A stretch of 64,000 nucleotides of DNA from Mycobacterium sp. IS-1264 (GCF_001954195.1 NZ_MBES01000054.1:1-64000), one strand, 5' to 3'; shown: positions 16,505 to 26,583, numbered from the stretch's first letter. Program-made: numbers and translations. Notes: generated by a model not told the origin, from the sequence alone.

Positions 16505-17386
16505 CTAGCCAACGGCATCCAGCCGTGCGACGGCGTCGGCGCTCAGCGTGACGTTCCCCGCGCCGATGTTCTCCTCGAGGTGCGCGATCGAGCGAGTGCC
16601 CGGAATCAGCAATGTGTTCGGTGCATGAGCCAAGATCCAGGCCAACCCGACTTGCGCGGGTGTGACCCCGAGTTCGCCGGCGATGTCGATCACCACAGCG
16701 TTGTCGGTGGTCTTGGGGACGCCCGGGAAGGCCGACCCCAGCGGAAAGTACGGAACCCATGCGATGCCCTCAGCCTCACACAGCTCCAGCGCGTCTTCGG
16801 CGCTGCGGTCGAGCAGACTGTAGGCGTCCTGTACGCAGGCGATGCCCGCAGGCAACGCCCGACGCACGATGTCGCGCGGCACGCTGCTGATCCCGATCGC
16901 CCCGATCTTGCCCTCGTCGCGCAGGGCGATCATCTCGGCCAACTGGTCATCGAGGTCGATCTTCTGGTCTTCCTCGACTTCCGGCCTGGGCCCCAGGTCG
17001 TGGCGGCGCAGGTTGACCACGGGTACACAGTCGAGTCCGAGTTGGCGCAGGTCGTCCTCGACAGCCGCGCGCAATTCGGCGGGCTTCTGCGCCGACGCCA
17101 GGGGCATCGGTTGTTCGCCGGTCCACCGGGCGCCGACCTTGCTGACGATGACGAGGTCTTCCGGATAGGGGGCCAAAGCCTGTCGGATCCGGCGGTTCAC
17201 CTCGCCGGGGCCGTAGAACGATGCGGTGTCGATGTGGTTGACGCCGAGCTCGACCGCGCGACGCAGGACCGCCGCGGCGTCGGTATCGGACGTGCCCTCG
17301 AACAGCTGCATGGCGCCGTAGCCGACCCGCGCGACGGTATTCGTGCCAATGCTGCTCTGGCCGCCGGGGCGAGCTTTGTCTGTCAT
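16505..17386 (-). CDS. Aldo/keto reductase
   Basis: A 293-residue NADPH-dependent aldo/keto reductase with a TIM-barrel fold. The N-terminal strand has G-Y-G-A-M-Q-L-F, and H-I-D-T-A-S-F-Y-G-P-G-E-V-N provides the conserved Asp and Tyr of the catalytic tetrad. V-I-V-S-K-V-G contains the Lys. The usual fourth residue appears as N-L-R-R-H-D-L-G instead of the common L-x-x-x-H, where the His sits in N-L-R-R-H. The C-terminal I-P-G-T-R-S motif binds the 2' phosphate of NADPH. The ATG 17386 has GGGAG upstream. It is divergent from a TetR gene with two identical palindromes between them, so expression is probably repressor controlled. It stands where H37Rv carries vapBC3. Confidence 0.9.
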   Translation of the reverse strand: MTDKARPGGQSSIGTNTVARVGYGAMQLFEGTSDTDAAAVLRRAVELGVNHIDTASFYGPGEVNRRIRQALAPYPEDLVIVSKVGARWTGEQPMPLASAQKPAELRAAVEDDLRQLGLDCVPVVNLRRHDLGPRPEVEEDQKIDLDDQLAEMIALRDEGKIGAIGISSVPRDIVRRALPAGIACVQDAYSLLDRSAEDALELCEAEGIAWVPYFPLGSAFPGVPKTTDNAVVIDIAGELGVTPAQVGLAWILAHAPNTLLIPGTRSIAHLEENIGAGNVTLSADAVARLDAVG

Positions 17387-17420
17387 GGTGCTCCCAATCT
17401 CGTGAGACACTGGAGAAATG

Positions 17421-17469
17421 CGGAGGCCCCTCCGCTTAGTCGATGGTAGCAGAAACGGAGGACCCTCCG
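17421..17469. promoter_or_regulatory. Twin TetR operators between reductase and regulator
   Basis: Two copies of CGGAGG-N2-CCTCCG, at 17421-17434 (N2 = CC) and 17456-17469 (N2 = AC), each followed by CTT. They are 35 bp apart, lie in the divergent gap and match the dyad form of TetR-family operators. They probably allow the adjacent regulator to control both itself and the reductase. The repeats themselves are seen directly; which protein binds is inferred. Confidence 0.65.
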
Positions 17470-17471
17470 CT

Positions 17472-18020
17472 TTGTCAGGCAGTGCCCGGTCGGATGCGCG
17501 CCGCAACCGCGAAAGGTTGCTCGAGGCGGCGACCGCGGCGTTCACCGCCGCGAACGGTGGGCCGGTCGCGCTCGAGTCGATCGCCCGCGACGCCGGTGTC
17601 GGTATCGGCACGCTCTACCGCCACTTCCCGAATCGGGAAGCCCTCGTCGAGGCGATCTACCGTGCGGAGCTCGCTGAGGTGGCGGCCGCGGCCGAGCGGC
17701 TGCTCAAGAGGCATCCGCCGAAGACCGCCCTGCGCCGCTGGATGGACCGCTACGCCAGCTTCGTGGCCGCCAAGCGCGGGATGGCCGAGTCGCTGCAGGC
17801 CATCTTCGACTCCGGCGCCATGGAGCCGAGCCAGACTCGCAACAGCATTGTCGCCGCGACCGACACGCTGTTGCGGGCAGGGGCGGAGGACGGCAGCCTC
17901 CGCTCCGATGTGGCGGCCGACGACGTCGTGTCCAGCCTGATCGGAATCTTTCTCGTTAGCGGTTCGCCGGAGCAGACGGGCCGCATGCTCGACCTGCTGG
18001 TGGCGGGGATCGCCGCCTGA
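17472..18020 (+). CDS. TetR/AcrR family transcriptional regulator
   Basis: DNA-binding repressor of about 182 residues from TTG 17472. The N-terminal helix-turn-helix runs through V-A-L-E-S-I-A-R-D-A-G-V-G-I-G-T-L-Y-R-H-F, the canonical TetR recognition segment. The C-terminal helical domain would bind an unknown ligand. An ATG at 17418 gives a longer frame, but its first 18 codons would consist of the two operator palindromes, so I prefer TTG 17472, which has GGAGG upstream. It is divergent from the aldo/keto reductase, the likely target. A strong hairpin follows its stop. Confidence 0.85.
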   Translation: MSGSARSDARRNRERLLEAATAAFTAANGGPVALESIARDAGVGIGTLYRHFPNREALVEAIYRAELAEVAAAAERLLKRHPPKTALRRWMDRYASFVAAKRGMAESLQAIFDSGAMEPSQTRNSIVAATDTLLRAGAEDGSLRSDVAADDVVSSLIGIFLVSGSPEQTGRMLDLLVAGIAA

Positions 18021-18024
18021 GGGA

Positions 18025-18044
18025 GCGCCCGGCCAGCCGGGCGC
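18025..18044. terminator. GC-rich hairpin between convergent genes
   Basis: Perfect 9-bp dyad GCGCCCGGC / GCCGGGCGC separated by two bases. It lies between the convergent TetR and fadD8 stops, so it could end transcription from both sides. No U-tract is present. Confidence 0.6.
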
Positions 18045-18056
18045 CCGGCAACTAAC

Positions 18057-19658
18057 TCAGCCGACCGCGCGTCCCGCGCCTTCCCAGAACTGCGCGCGGA
18101 CGGCCTTCTTGTCCGGCTTGCCCAGCCCGGTCAACGGCAGGGACTCGGCGATGACCACCCGCTTGGGGGACTGCACCGAGCCCTTGCGGTCTTTGACCGC
18201 GGCCTGGATCTCGGCGGTCATCGCCTCGATCGCGGCGTCGTCGCGGGCCGCATCGGAGCGCAGCACCACCACGGCGGTGACGGCCTCGCCCCATTTGTCG
18301 TCCGGGGTCCCGACGACACAGACCTGCGCGACGGCCGGATGTTCGGCGACGACGTCCTCGACCTCGCGGGGAAACACATTGAAGCCGCCGGTGACGATCA
18401 TGTCCTTGACCCGGTCGACGATGAAGTAGAAGCCATCCTCGTCCTCGCGGGCCATGTCGCCGGTGTGCAGCCAACCGTCTTTAAAAGTCTTCGACGTCTC
18501 GTCAGGTAAATTCCAGTAGCCGCCGGCCAATAACGGTCCGCTGACACAGATTTCGCCAGGCTCGCCCTGCGGCACCGGCTTGCCGTCCTCACCCAGCAGC
18601 GCGACCCGCGCGAAAAGCGTTGGGCGCCCACAGGATGTCAGCCGCTTCTCGTCGTGATCGGCCTTGGGAAGGTAGGTGATCACCATCGGCGCCTCGGACT
18701 GCCCGTAGTACTGGGCGAAGATCGGGCCGAACCGCCGGATCGCCTCGGCCAGCCGCACCGGGTTGATCGCCGAGGCGCCGTAGTACACGGTCTCCAGCGA
18801 CGACAGGTCGCGGGTGTGCGAATCCGGATGATCCATCAGCGCGTACAGCATCGACGGCACCAGCATGGTCGCCGTAATGCGTTGCTCTTCAATGACTCTC
18901 AGCACCTCGGCGGGATCGAACTTGGCCAGCACGATCATCTGGCCACCCTTGACCAGGGTGGGCGTGAAAAATGCCGCCCCGGCATGCGACAGCGGCGTGC
19001 ACATCAGGAAGCGCGGGTTCTCCGGCCATTCCCATTCGGCGAGCTGGATCGACGTCATGGTGGCGATGTTGCCGGTGGTGCCGATCACGCCCTTGGGCTT
19101 GCCGGTGGTGCCGCCGGTGTAGGTCAGGCCGCCGATGTGGTTGGGGGGCAGGTCGGCAACGACCAGCGGCTTCGGCTCGTACTTGGCGGCCTCGGCGGAC
19201 AGGTCGACGGCCACGCCGCTCAAAGCCTCGGGAACCGGGCCGATGGTGAGGATCTGCTTCAAGGAGTCCACCTTTTCCAGCAGTCCCAGAGCGCGCTCGA
19301 CGAAATTCGGGTTGGGGTCGATGATCAGCGCGCTGGCCCCGGCGTCGTTGAGCACGTAGGCATGGTCGTCGAGCGAGCCGAGCGGGTGCAGCGCGGTGCG
19401 CCGATAACCCTGGGTCTGGCTGGCGCCGAGGATCATCAGGACCTCGGGACGGTTGAGCGACAGCAGGCCGACCGTGACGCCGGTGCCGGCGCCCAGTGCC
19501 TCGAACGCCTGCGTGTACTGGCTGATCCGCTCGGCCAGCTGGCCGCCGGTCAGCGTGGTGTCGCCCAGGAAGAGCACCGGCTTGTTCTTATGGCGCTTGA
19601 GCGAGCCCACCAGCAGGTGGCCGTTGTGGGTCGGGTTGCGCAGCAGCTCGTCACCCAT
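18057..19658 (-). CDS. fadD8: Fatty-acid-CoA ligase FadD8
   Basis: Acyl-CoA synthetase/AMP-dependent ligase of 533 residues. The ATP-binding motif T-Y-T-G-G-T-T-G-K-P-K-G lies near the middle of the N-domain, and Y-Y-G-Q-S-E-A-P is the A5 motif. G-W-L-H-T-G-D-M-A (A7) and V-D-R-V-K-D-M-I-V-T-G-G-F-N-V-F-P (A8 hinge) follow, and the terminal Lys is in T-G-L-G-K-P-D-K-K (A10). It should form an acyl-adenylate and transfer the acyl group to CoA; the natural acid is unknown. ATG 19658 has AGGAGGAG upstream and matches the start of homology (D-E-L-L-R-N-P-T). It is divergent from the amidohydrolase gene, leaving about 118 bp for two promoters. Confidence 0.93.
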   Translation of the reverse strand: MGDELLRNPTHNGHLLVGSLKRHKNKPVLFLGDTTLTGGQLAERISQYTQAFEALGAGTGVTVGLLSLNRPEVLMILGASQTQGYRRTALHPLGSLDDHAYVLNDAGASALIIDPNPNFVERALGLLEKVDSLKQILTIGPVPEALSGVAVDLSAEAAKYEPKPLVVADLPPNHIGGLTYTGGTTGKPKGVIGTTGNIATMTSIQLAEWEWPENPRFLMCTPLSHAGAAFFTPTLVKGGQMIVLAKFDPAEVLRVIEEQRITATMLVPSMLYALMDHPDSHTRDLSSLETVYYGASAINPVRLAEAIRRFGPIFAQYYGQSEAPMVITYLPKADHDEKRLTSCGRPTLFARVALLGEDGKPVPQGEPGEICVSGPLLAGGYWNLPDETSKTFKDGWLHTGDMAREDEDGFYFIVDRVKDMIVTGGFNVFPREVEDVVAEHPAVAQVCVVGTPDDKWGEAVTAVVVLRSDAARDDAAIEAMTAEIQAAVKDRKGSVQSPKRVVIAESLPLTGLGKPDKKAVRAQFWEGAGRAVG

Positions 19659-19776
19659 TGCGCCGCTCCTCCTCATCACTTCGTTCTGCATCGTCGCCGG
19701 CGTGACTCATGGCCCAAGACTAGAACGTGTTGCAATTCGGGTCGGTCGGACCCTGGGATCACTAGGATTCCTGCAC

Positions 19777-21393
19777 ATGGCTGGGGCCGATCTCAAGGCA
19801 GATGTCGTCATCACCGGAACCGTGCTGACCGTCGACGACGGGCGCCCCACCGCCGAGGCCGTGGCCGTCGCCGATGGCCGGATCACCGCCGTCGGCACCC
19901 GGTCCGACGTCGAGGGCCTGATAGGCCCCGGCACCCAGACCATCGACTTCGGCGACGCCTGCGTCATGCCGGGATTCGTTGAGGCGCACGGCCATCCGCT
20001 GATGGAGGCCGTCGCGCTGTCGGACCGGATCGTCGACATCCGCCCGGTCACCCTCCGGGGCGCCGACGACGTCGTCGCGGCCGTCCGGCGCGAAGTGGGA
20101 AAGCGCGGCGCGGACGGCGCCTACCTCAACGGCTGGGATCCGCTCCTGCAGCCCGGACTTCCGGAGCCGACGCTGGCCTGGCTCGACGAAATCGCGCCCG
20201 ACGGGCCACTGGTGATCATCCACAACTCCGGGCACAAGGCCTTCTTCAACTCGCACGCCGCCCGCCTCAACGGGCTGACCCGCGACACGCCGGATCCCAA
20301 GGGCGCCCGGTTCGGCCGCGACGCCGGCGGGGAACTCGACGGCACCGCCGAGGAGATCGGCGCGGTGTTTCCCCTGTTGGCCGGCGCCGTCCAGCCCGCC
20401 GACTACCCGGCGATGCTGCACGCCGAATGCGCCCGGCTCAACCGCGCCGGGCTGACCACCTGCTCGGAGATGGCGTTCGACCCCGCGTTCCGGCCGCTGG
20501 TCGAGCAACTGCGCGGCGAGCTCACGGTGCGGCTGCGCACCTACGAGATCTCCAACCCGCAGATGTCGACCACCGCGGCACCGGGCGGCGGCGACGACAT
20601 GCTGCGCCAGGTCGGCATCAAGATCTGGGTCGACGGGTCACCGTGGGTCGGCAACATCGCCCTGTCCTTCCCCTACCTGGACACCGATGCGACCCGCACC
20701 ATCGGCGTGACGCCCGGCTCGTGCGGATGCGCCAACTACACCGCCGAGCAGCTGACCGAAATCGTCGGCGCCTACTTTCCGCTCGGCTGGCAGATGGCCT
20801 GCCATGTGCACGGCGACAACGGCGTTGACACCATCCTGGATGTCTACGAAAAAGCACTGCAGCGCTGGCCCCGTCCAGACCACCGGCTGCGGCTCGAGCA
20901 CGTCGGCGCCATCCGGCCCGAACAACTCAAACGCGCCGCCGAGCTCGGCGTCACCTGCAGCATCTTCGTCGACCAGATCCACTACTGGGGTGACGTCATT
21001 GTCGACGGCCTGTTCGGACCCGAGCGCGGATCCCGTTGGATGCCAGCGGGATCCGCGGTCGCCACGGGGATGCGCATCTCGCTGCACAACGACCCACCGG
21101 TCACGCCCGAGGAGCCGCTGCGCAACATCAGCGTGGCCGCGACCCGGACGGCGCCCAGCGGCCGGGTGTTGGCGCCCGAGGAGCGCCTGACGGTCGAGCA
21201 GGCGATCCGCGCGCAGACCATCGACGCCGCCTGGCAGCTGTTCGCCGACGACGTGATCGGCTCGCTGGAGGTCGGCAAGTACGCGGACATGGTGGTGTTG
21301 TCGGCCGATCCCCGCGCCGTGCCGCCCGAGCGGATCGCCGAGCTCGACGTGTGCGCCACGTTTCTGGCGGGCCGCCAGGTCTACCGCCGGTGA
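19777..21393 (+). CDS. Amidohydrolase family protein (Rv0552-like)
   Basis: A 538-residue metal-dependent hydrolase of the amidohydrolase 3 (YtcJ-like) type. The N-terminal beta-sandwich is followed by the metal motif F-V-E-A-H-G-H-P. Further ligands lie in C-H-V-H-G-D-N-G, L-E-H-V-G-A, and the C-terminal S-L-H-N-D-P-P-V-T, the usual last Asp. The C-terminus (G-S-L-E-V-G-K-Y-A-D-M-V-V-L) rejoins the sandwich. It hydrolyses an unknown amide, urea or related bond in the cytoplasm. It is the first gene of a run with menC, bpoC and menD; the menC start overlaps its stop (GTGA), so they are translationally coupled. Confidence 0.9.
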   Translation: MAGADLKADVVITGTVLTVDDGRPTAEAVAVADGRITAVGTRSDVEGLIGPGTQTIDFGDACVMPGFVEAHGHPLMEAVALSDRIVDIRPVTLRGADDVVAAVRREVGKRGADGAYLNGWDPLLQPGLPEPTLAWLDEIAPDGPLVIIHNSGHKAFFNSHAARLNGLTRDTPDPKGARFGRDAGGELDGTAEEIGAVFPLLAGAVQPADYPAMLHAECARLNRAGLTTCSEMAFDPAFRPLVEQLRGELTVRLRTYEISNPQMSTTAAPGGGDDMLRQVGIKIWVDGSPWVGNIALSFPYLDTDATRTIGVTPGSCGCANYTAEQLTEIVGAYFPLGWQMACHVHGDNGVDTILDVYEKALQRWPRPDHRLRLEHVGAIRPEQLKRAAELGVTCSIFVDQIHYWGDVIVDGLFGPERGSRWMPAGSAVATGMRISLHNDPPVTPEEPLRNISVAATRTAPSGRVLAPEERLTVEQAIRAQTIDAAWQLFADDVIGSLEVGKYADMVVLSADPRAVPPERIAELDVCATFLAGRQVYRR

Positions 21394-22361
21394 AGCCCGC
21401 ACTGGACGACCTGCTGGACCGCCTGCACGTGGTGGCGCTGCCCATGCGGGTGCGTTTCCGCGGCATCACCACCCGCGAGGTCGCGCTGATCGAGGGCCCG
21501 GCGGGCTGGGGCGAATTCGGTGCGTTCGTGGAATACGGGCCCGCCGAGGCCGCCGCGTGGCTGGCGTCGGGTATCGAGGCCGCCTACCGCCGCCCGCCGC
21601 CGGCGCGACGCGACCGGATTGCGATCAACGCCACCGTGCCGGCCGTTTCCGCCGATGAGGTCGGCGAGGTGCTGGCGCGGTTCCCGGGGGCGCGCACGGC
21701 CAAGGTAAAGGTCGCCGAACCGGGACAGACGATCGCCGACGACGTCGAGCGCGTCAACGCCGTGCGGGAGCTGTGCCCCAACGTGCGGGTGGACGCCAAC
21801 GGCGGCTGGACCGTCGAACAGGCCGTACGGGCCGCGGCCGCCCTGACCGCCGACGGCCCGCTCGAGTATCTCGAGCAACCCTGCGCCACCGTCGACGAAC
21901 TCGCCGAACTGCGCCGGCGGATCGACGTGCCGATCGCCGCCGACGAAAGCATCCGCAAAGCCGACGACCCGCTGGCCGTCGTCCGCGCTCGCGCTGCCGA
22001 CGTCGCGGTGCTGAAAGTTGCTCCGCTGGGCGGGGTTTCGGCGCTGCTCGACATCGCCGCGCGGATCGACATCCCCGTCGTGGTCTCCAGTGCGCTGGAC
22101 TCGGCGGTCGGCATAAGCCATGGCCTGACCGCCGCCGCGGCGCTACCGCAACTCCGGCATGCGTGCGGGCTGGGCACCGGCGGCCTGTTCGCCGAGGACG
22201 TCGCCGAGCGCGCCGCACCCGTCGACGGGAGCCTGGCCGTCGCGCCGGTGACGCCGGATCCCGCGCGGCTGGGGGCGCTGGGCGCGCCGCCGGAGCGGCG
22301 GCAGTGGTGGATCGACCGGGTCAAGGCCTGCCACCCGCTGCTTGTAACGTGCTCCGAGTGA
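21390..22361 (+). CDS. menC: o-succinylbenzoate synthase MenC
   Basis: Enolase-superfamily enzyme that dehydrates SHCHC to o-succinylbenzoate in menaquinone synthesis; 323 residues. The catalytic K-V-K motif is at 105-107, metal ligands are Asp135 (D-A-N-G-G-W), Glu162 (L-E-Q-P) and Asp185 (A-D-E-S), and the second catalytic Lys is Lys209 (V-L-K-V). All key residues are present. It starts at GTG 21390 inside the preceding stop and overlaps the next gene at GTGA, giving tight coupling with bpoC. Confidence 0.94.
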   Translation: MKPALDDLLDRLHVVALPMRVRFRGITTREVALIEGPAGWGEFGAFVEYGPAEAAAWLASGIEAAYRRPPPARRDRIAINATVPAVSADEVGEVLARFPGARTAKVKVAEPGQTIADDVERVNAVRELCPNVRVDANGGWTVEQAVRAAAALTADGPLEYLEQPCATVDELAELRRRIDVPIAADESIRKADDPLAVVRARAADVAVLKVAPLGGVSALLDIAARIDIPVVVSSALDSAVGISHGLTAAAALPQLRHACGLGTGGLFAEDVAERAAPVDGSLAVAPVTPDPARLGALGAPPERRQWWIDRVKACHPLLVTCSE

Positions 22362-23146
22362 CCAACCTGGCTTACGACGACCGCGGGACGGGCGAACCCG
22401 TCGTCTTCATCGCAGGCCACGGCGGTGCCGGACGCACTTGGCTGCCGCATCAGGTGCCGGCGTTTCTGGCGGCGGGGTATCGCTGCATCACCTTCGACAA
22501 TCGCGGGATCGGTGCCACCGAGAACGACGAAGGGTTCACGACGCAGACCATGGTCGCCGACACGGCGGCCCTGATCGAAAAGCTGGGCGCAGCACCGGCC
22601 CGCCTCGTCGGCGTCTCGATGGGCTCCTACATCGCCCAGGAACTCATGGTGGCCCGGCCCGATCTGGTGAGCGCCGCGGTGCTGATGGCGACGCGCGGCC
22701 GCCTGGACCGCGCGCGGGAGTTCTTTCACCAAGCCGAGAACGAGTTCTTCTCGTCCGGTGTCAAGCTGCCCGCCGGCTATGAAGCGAAAATGCGCTTGAT
22801 GGAAAGCTTTTCGCGCAAGACCCTCAACGACGACGTGGCGGTCGCGGACTGGATCGCGATGTTCAGCACGTGGCCGGCCAAGCAAACCCCGGGAACGCGC
22901 TGCCAGCTGAACATCTCTCCGCAGACCAATCGGCTGCCCGCCTACCGCGCCATCTCGGCGCCGGTGCTGGTCATCGGGTTCGGCGACGACCTGGTGACCC
23001 CGCCGCACCTGGGGCGCGAGGTGGCCGACGCCATCCCCAACGGCCGCTACGTGCAGATCCCCGACACCGGTCACCTCGGCTTCTTCGAGCGGCCGGAGGT
23101 CGTCAACGCCGAGATGTTGAAGTTCTTCGCCGACGACAAGGCCTGA
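22358..23146 (+). CDS. bpoC: Alpha/beta hydrolase BpoC
   Basis: A 262-residue alpha/beta-hydrolase annotated in H37Rv as a putative non-haem bromoperoxidase. The nucleophile elbow G-V-S-M-G-S places Ser88, the acid is in G-D-D-L-V-T-P-P, and the catalytic His is in D-T-G-H-L-G-F-F. The oxyanion region F-I-A-G-H-G-G-A-G is near the start. Given its position between menC and menD it is a candidate for the SHCHC synthase step of menaquinone synthesis, which is otherwise missing here; that assignment is inference. GTG 22358 gives exactly the length of the H37Rv protein as I recall it. Confidence 0.9.
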   Translation: MTNLAYDDRGTGEPVVFIAGHGGAGRTWLPHQVPAFLAAGYRCITFDNRGIGATENDEGFTTQTMVADTAALIEKLGAAPARLVGVSMGSYIAQELMVARPDLVSAAVLMATRGRLDRAREFFHQAENEFFSSGVKLPAGYEAKMRLMESFSRKTLNDDVAVADWIAMFSTWPAKQTPGTRCQLNISPQTNRLPAYRAISAPVLVIGFGDDLVTPPHLGREVADAIPNGRYVQIPDTGHLGFFERPEVVNAEMLKFFADDKA

Positions 23147-23180
23147 GGCCAGTTCAGCGGCCCTGTGACACCCTGTAGGA

Positions 23181-24815
23181 GTGAACCCCTCGACGACACA
23201 GGCCCGCGTCGTCGTTGACGAGCTGATCCGCGGCGGCGTCCGCGACGTGGTGCTATGCCCCGGCTCGCGCAATGCCCCGCTGGCGTTCGCGTTACAGGAC
23301 GCCGATCGTTCCGGCCGGCTCCGGTTGCACGTCCGCATCGACGAGCGCACCGCCGGCTATCTGGCCATCGGTCTGGCGATCGCGGCCGACGCGCCGGTGT
23401 GCGTCGCGATGACGTCGGGCACCGCCGTGGCCAACCTCGGCCCGGCGGTGGTGGAGGCCAACTACGCGCGGGTGCCGCTGATCGTGCTCTCGGCCAACCG
23501 GCCCTACGAATTGCTCGGCACCGGGGCCAACCAGACCATGGAGCAGCTGGGCTACTTCGGCACCCAGGTTCGCGCCACCATCAGCCTGGGCCTGGCCGAG
23601 GACGCGCCCGAGCGCCTGCCCGAGTTCAACGCCACCTGGCGATCGGCCACCTGCCGAGTGTTGGTGGCCGCCACGGGTTCTCGCACCGCCAACGCCGGTC
23701 CCGTGCACTTCGACATCCCGCTGCGCGAGCCGCTGGTGCCGGATCCGGAACCACAAGCGGTGACGCCGCCCGGCCGGCCCGGCGGCAAACCGTGGACCTA
23801 CACCCCTGCGGTCAGCTTCGACCAGCCGCTCGACATCGACCTGTCGCCCGACACGGTCGTCATCGCCGGGCATGGGGCGGGCGCGCAGCCCGAGCTGGCG
23901 CAGTTGCCTACCGTCGCCGAGCCGACGGCCCCGCCGCCGGCCAACCCGCTGCATCCGCTGGCGCTGCCGCTGCTGCGCCCCAAGCAGGTGATCATGCTGG
24001 GCCGCCCGACCCTGCACCGGCCGGTGTCGGCGCTGCTTGCCGACCCGCAGGTGCCGGTGTACGCGCTGACCACCGGGCCGCGCTGGCCCGACGTCTCGGG
24101 TAACTCGCAGGCCACCGGCACCCGGGCCGTCACCACCGGGACGCCGAATCCGGCGTGGCTGCACCGCTGCGCGGAGATGAACCGCCACGCCGTCACCGCG
24201 GTCCGGGGCCAGCTCGCGGCCCACCCGCTGACCACCGGCCTGCATGTCGCGGCCGCGGTCGCCGACGCGCTGCGCCCGGGCGACCAGCTGGTGCTCGGGG
24301 CGTCAAACCCGGTGCGCGACGCGGCCCTGGTCGGCCTGAACACGCACGGCATCAAGGTCCTGTCCAACCGTGGCGTCGCCGGCATCGACGGGACGGTCTC
24401 GACCGCGATCGGGGCGGCACTGGCCCATGAGGGGCCCCATGACGGGCGCACCGTCGCGCTCATCGGTGACCTCACGTTCGTCCACGATAGCTCCGGGCTG
24501 TTGATCGGCCCCACCGAGCCGACACCGCGGCGCCTGACCATCGTGGTGTCCAACGACAACGGCGGCGGCATCTTCGAACTCCTCGAGCAGGGCGACCCGC
24601 GGTTCTCCGACGTGTCGTCGCGGATCTTCGGGACGCCGCACGATGTCGACGTGGGCGCGCTGTGTCGCGCCTACCACGTGGAGAGCCGGCAGATCGAGGT
24701 CGAAGAGCTCAACGCGGCCCTCGACGAACCCGGGGCCGGTATGCGGGTGCTGGAAGTCAAGGCGGACCGGTCTTCCCTGCGGCAGCTGCACGCCGCCATC
24801 AAGGCGGCCCTATGA
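23181..24815 (+). CDS. menD: SEPHCHC synthase MenD
   Basis: Thiamine-diphosphate enzyme, 544 residues, that joins 2-oxoglutarate and isochorismate in the first committed step of menaquinone synthesis. The N-terminal PYR domain carries the conserved Glu of I-D-E-R-T-A-G-Y. The PP domain has G-D-L-T-F-V-H-D with the downstream [10 protein letters not shown], which together bind Mg-Th[13 protein letters not shown] near the start is the family substrate-binding loop. GTG 23181 follows TAGGA. The next gene's ATG overlaps its stop. Confidence 0.95.
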   Translation: MNPSTTQARVVVDELIRGGVRDVVLCPGSRNAPLAFALQDADRSGRLRLHVRIDERTAGYLAIGLAIAADAPVCVAMTSGTAVANLGPAVVEANYARVPLIVLSANRPYELLGTGANQTMEQLGYFGTQVRATISLGLAEDAPERLPEFNATWRSATCRVLVAATGSRTANAGPVHFDIPLREPLVPDPEPQAVTPPGRPGGKPWTYTPAVSFDQPLDIDLSPDTVVIAGHGAGAQPELAQLPTVAEPTAPPPANPLHPLALPLLRPKQVIMLGRPTLHRPVSALLADPQVPVYALTTGPRWPDVSGNSQATGTRAVTTGTPNPAWLHRCAEMNRHAVTAVRGQLAAHPLTTGLHVAAAVADALRPGDQLVLGASNPVRDAALVGLNTHGIKVLSNRGVAGIDGTVSTAIGAALAHEGPHDGRTVALIGDLTFVHDSSGLLIGPTEPTPRRLTIVVSNDNGGGIFELLEQGDPRFSDVSSRIFGTPHDVDVGALCRAYHVESRQIEVEELNAALDEPGAGMRVLEVKADRSSLRQLHAAIKAAL

Positions 24816-25351
24816 GGATCGGTGTGATATCGCCGAAGACGTTGTTGCGCATCCTCATTCACGGCCGCAGTGATGAACCGCCGAAGACCCGCGCGAGAAT
24901 CGCGTTGCGGTGGGTGCGCATTGCCGTGCTGATCGTGGCCGGCTTGGTCACGCTGCAGTCGGTGCTGCTGGTCGCCGGCGCCTGGCGCGACGACATTGCC
25001 ATCCAACGCAACATGGGCGTCGCGCAGGCCGAAGTGCTCAGCGCCGGGCCACGGCGATCCACGATCGAATTCGTCACGCCCGAGCGAATCACGTATCGGC
25101 CCGAGCTGGGCGTGCTGTATCCGTCGGAATTGTCTACCGGCATGCGGATTTACGTCGAATACAACAAACGGGATCCGAACCTGGTCCGCGTGCAGCACCG
25201 CAACGCCGGGCTCGCGATCATCCCGGCGGGCTCCATCGCGGTGGTGGCCTGGCTGGCCGCCGGCGCCGTGTTGGCCGTTCTGGCGCTGCTGGACAGGCGG
25301 CTGGACGGACGCGCCAAGGTCGCCTCGGAGCCCGGAGAATCGCCGTCGTAG
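24812..25351 (+). CDS. DUF3592-like membrane protein (Rv0556-like)
   Basis: A 179-residue protein with two transmembrane helices (about residues 34-56 and 133-157) flanking an extracytoplasmic beta-rich domain. The domain has the pattern [11 protein letters not shown]...V-Y-V-E-Y-N, typical of DUF3592-type proteins. The ATG at 24812 overlaps the menD stop (ATGA). The function is unknown; coupling to menD and position before mgtA are conserved in H37Rv. Confidence 0.83.
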   Translation: MRIGVISPKTLLRILIHGRSDEPPKTRARIALRWVRIAVLIVAGLVTLQSVLLVAGAWRDDIAIQRNMGVAQAEVLSAGPRRSTIEFVTPERITYRPELGVLYPSELSTGMRIYVEYNKRDPNLVRVQHRNAGLAIIPAGSIAVVAWLAAGAVLAVLALLDRRLDGRAKVASEPGESPS

Positions 25352-25428
25352 GGCGTTAAGCAGCAGATTTCGCGCCCCGTATGCCCGTCGGCAACCTTGG
25401 CGACAGCCAATGCTGGCATGGTGATGGC

Positions 25429-26583
25429 GTGCGCGTTGCAATCGTCGCCGAATCATTCCTCCCCAATGTCAACGGTGTCAGCAATTCGGTGCTGCGCGTC
25501 CTGGAGCATCTGCGCCGCACCGGTCACGAAGCCCTTGTGATCGCACCGGACAATCCGCCGGGCCAGCCCCGGGCGGATCGGGTTCACGACGGCGTGCGGA
25601 TACATCGGGTGCCGTCGCGGATGTTCCCCAAGGTGACCACGTTACCGCTCGGTGTGCCGACGCCCCGGATGCTCAGCGTGCTACGCGGTTTCGATCCCGA
25701 CGTCATGCACCTCGCGTCTCCGGCGCTGCTCGGTTACGGCGGAGTGAAGGCGGCCCGGCGGCTGGGGGTGCCGACGGTCGCGGTGTACCAAACCGACGTC
25801 CCCGGTTTTGCGGCCAGCTACGGGATTCCGATGACGGCACGCGCGGCGTGGGCGTGGTTCCGCCACCTGCACAGCCTCGCCGACCGCACCCTGGCCCCAT
25901 CCAGCGTGACAATGGAATCTCTTGTGGCCCATCGGTTTCCGCGGGTGCACCGATGGGCACGCGGCGTCGACGTGCTGCGATTCGCGCCGTCGGCGCGCAG
26001 CGAGGCCCTGCGCCGGCGGTGGTCGCCGCAGGGCAAGCCCATTGTCGGGTTCGTCGGCCGCCTCGCGCCGGAAAAGCACGCCGAGCGGTTGGCCGCGCTG
26101 AGGACCGACGACTCGGTGCAGCTCGTCATCGTCGGCGACGGCGTCGACCAACGCAAACTGCAGTTGGCAATGCCCACAGCGGTTTTCACCGGTGCGCTGT
26201 ATGGCGAGGAGCTCGCCGAAGCATATGCCAGCATGGACGTCTTCGTGCACACCGGCGAGCACGAGACGTTCTGCCAAGTCGTGCAGGAAGCGCTGGCGTC
26301 GGGACTGCCGGTGATCGCCCCCGACGCCGGCGGACCGCGTGACCTGATCGCTCCTTGGCGGACCGGACTCCTGTTGGGAGTCAACGAGTTCGAGGCGCGG
26401 TTACCCGGCGCCGTCGCGCACCTGCTCCAAGAACGCCACCGCTATTCGCACGCCGCTCGGCGCAGCGTACTCGGCCGCAGCTGGCCGGTCATCTGCGACG
26501 AGCTGCTCGGCCACTACGAGGCCGTTCTTTCGCCATACGCCCCGGCGCGCATGTCGTTCCGGCGGCACGCGCAGGGTGAGTGA
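25429..26583 (+). CDS. mgtA: GDP-mannose-dependent alpha-mannosyltransferase MgtA
   Basis: A 384-residue GT-B (family 4) glycosyltransferase. The N-terminal domain starts [19 protein letters not shown]. The C-terminal nucleotide-sugar domain contains [11 protein letters not shown] and the E-x7-E motif in [11 protein letters not shown], followed by [10 protein letters not shown]. In H37Rv this enzyme (Rv0557, earlier called PimB) mannosylates a glucuronic-acid diacylglycerol acceptor in glycolipid synthesis. GTG 25429 was chosen because homology begins at V-R-V-A-I-V-A-E. It ends 47 bases from the convergent lanthipeptide precursor gene. Confidence 0.92.
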   Translation: MRVAIVAESFLPNVNGVSNSVLRVLEHLRRTGHEALVIAPDNPPGQPRADRVHDGVRIHRVPSRMFPKVTTLPLGVPTPRMLSVLRGFDPDVMHLASPALLGYGGVKAARRLGVPTVAVYQTDVPGFAASYGIPMTARAAWAWFRHLHSLADRTLAPSSVTMESLVAHRFPRVHRWARGVDVLRFAPSARSEALRRRWSPQGKPIVGFVGRLAPEKHAERLAALRTDDSVQLVIVGDGVDQRKLQLAMPTAVFTGALYGEELAEAYASMDVFVHTGEHETFCQVVQEALASGLPVIAPDAGGPRDLIAPWRTGLLLGVNEFEARLPGAVAHLLQERHRYSHAARRSVLGRSWPVICDELLGHYEAVLSPYAPARMSFRRHAQGE

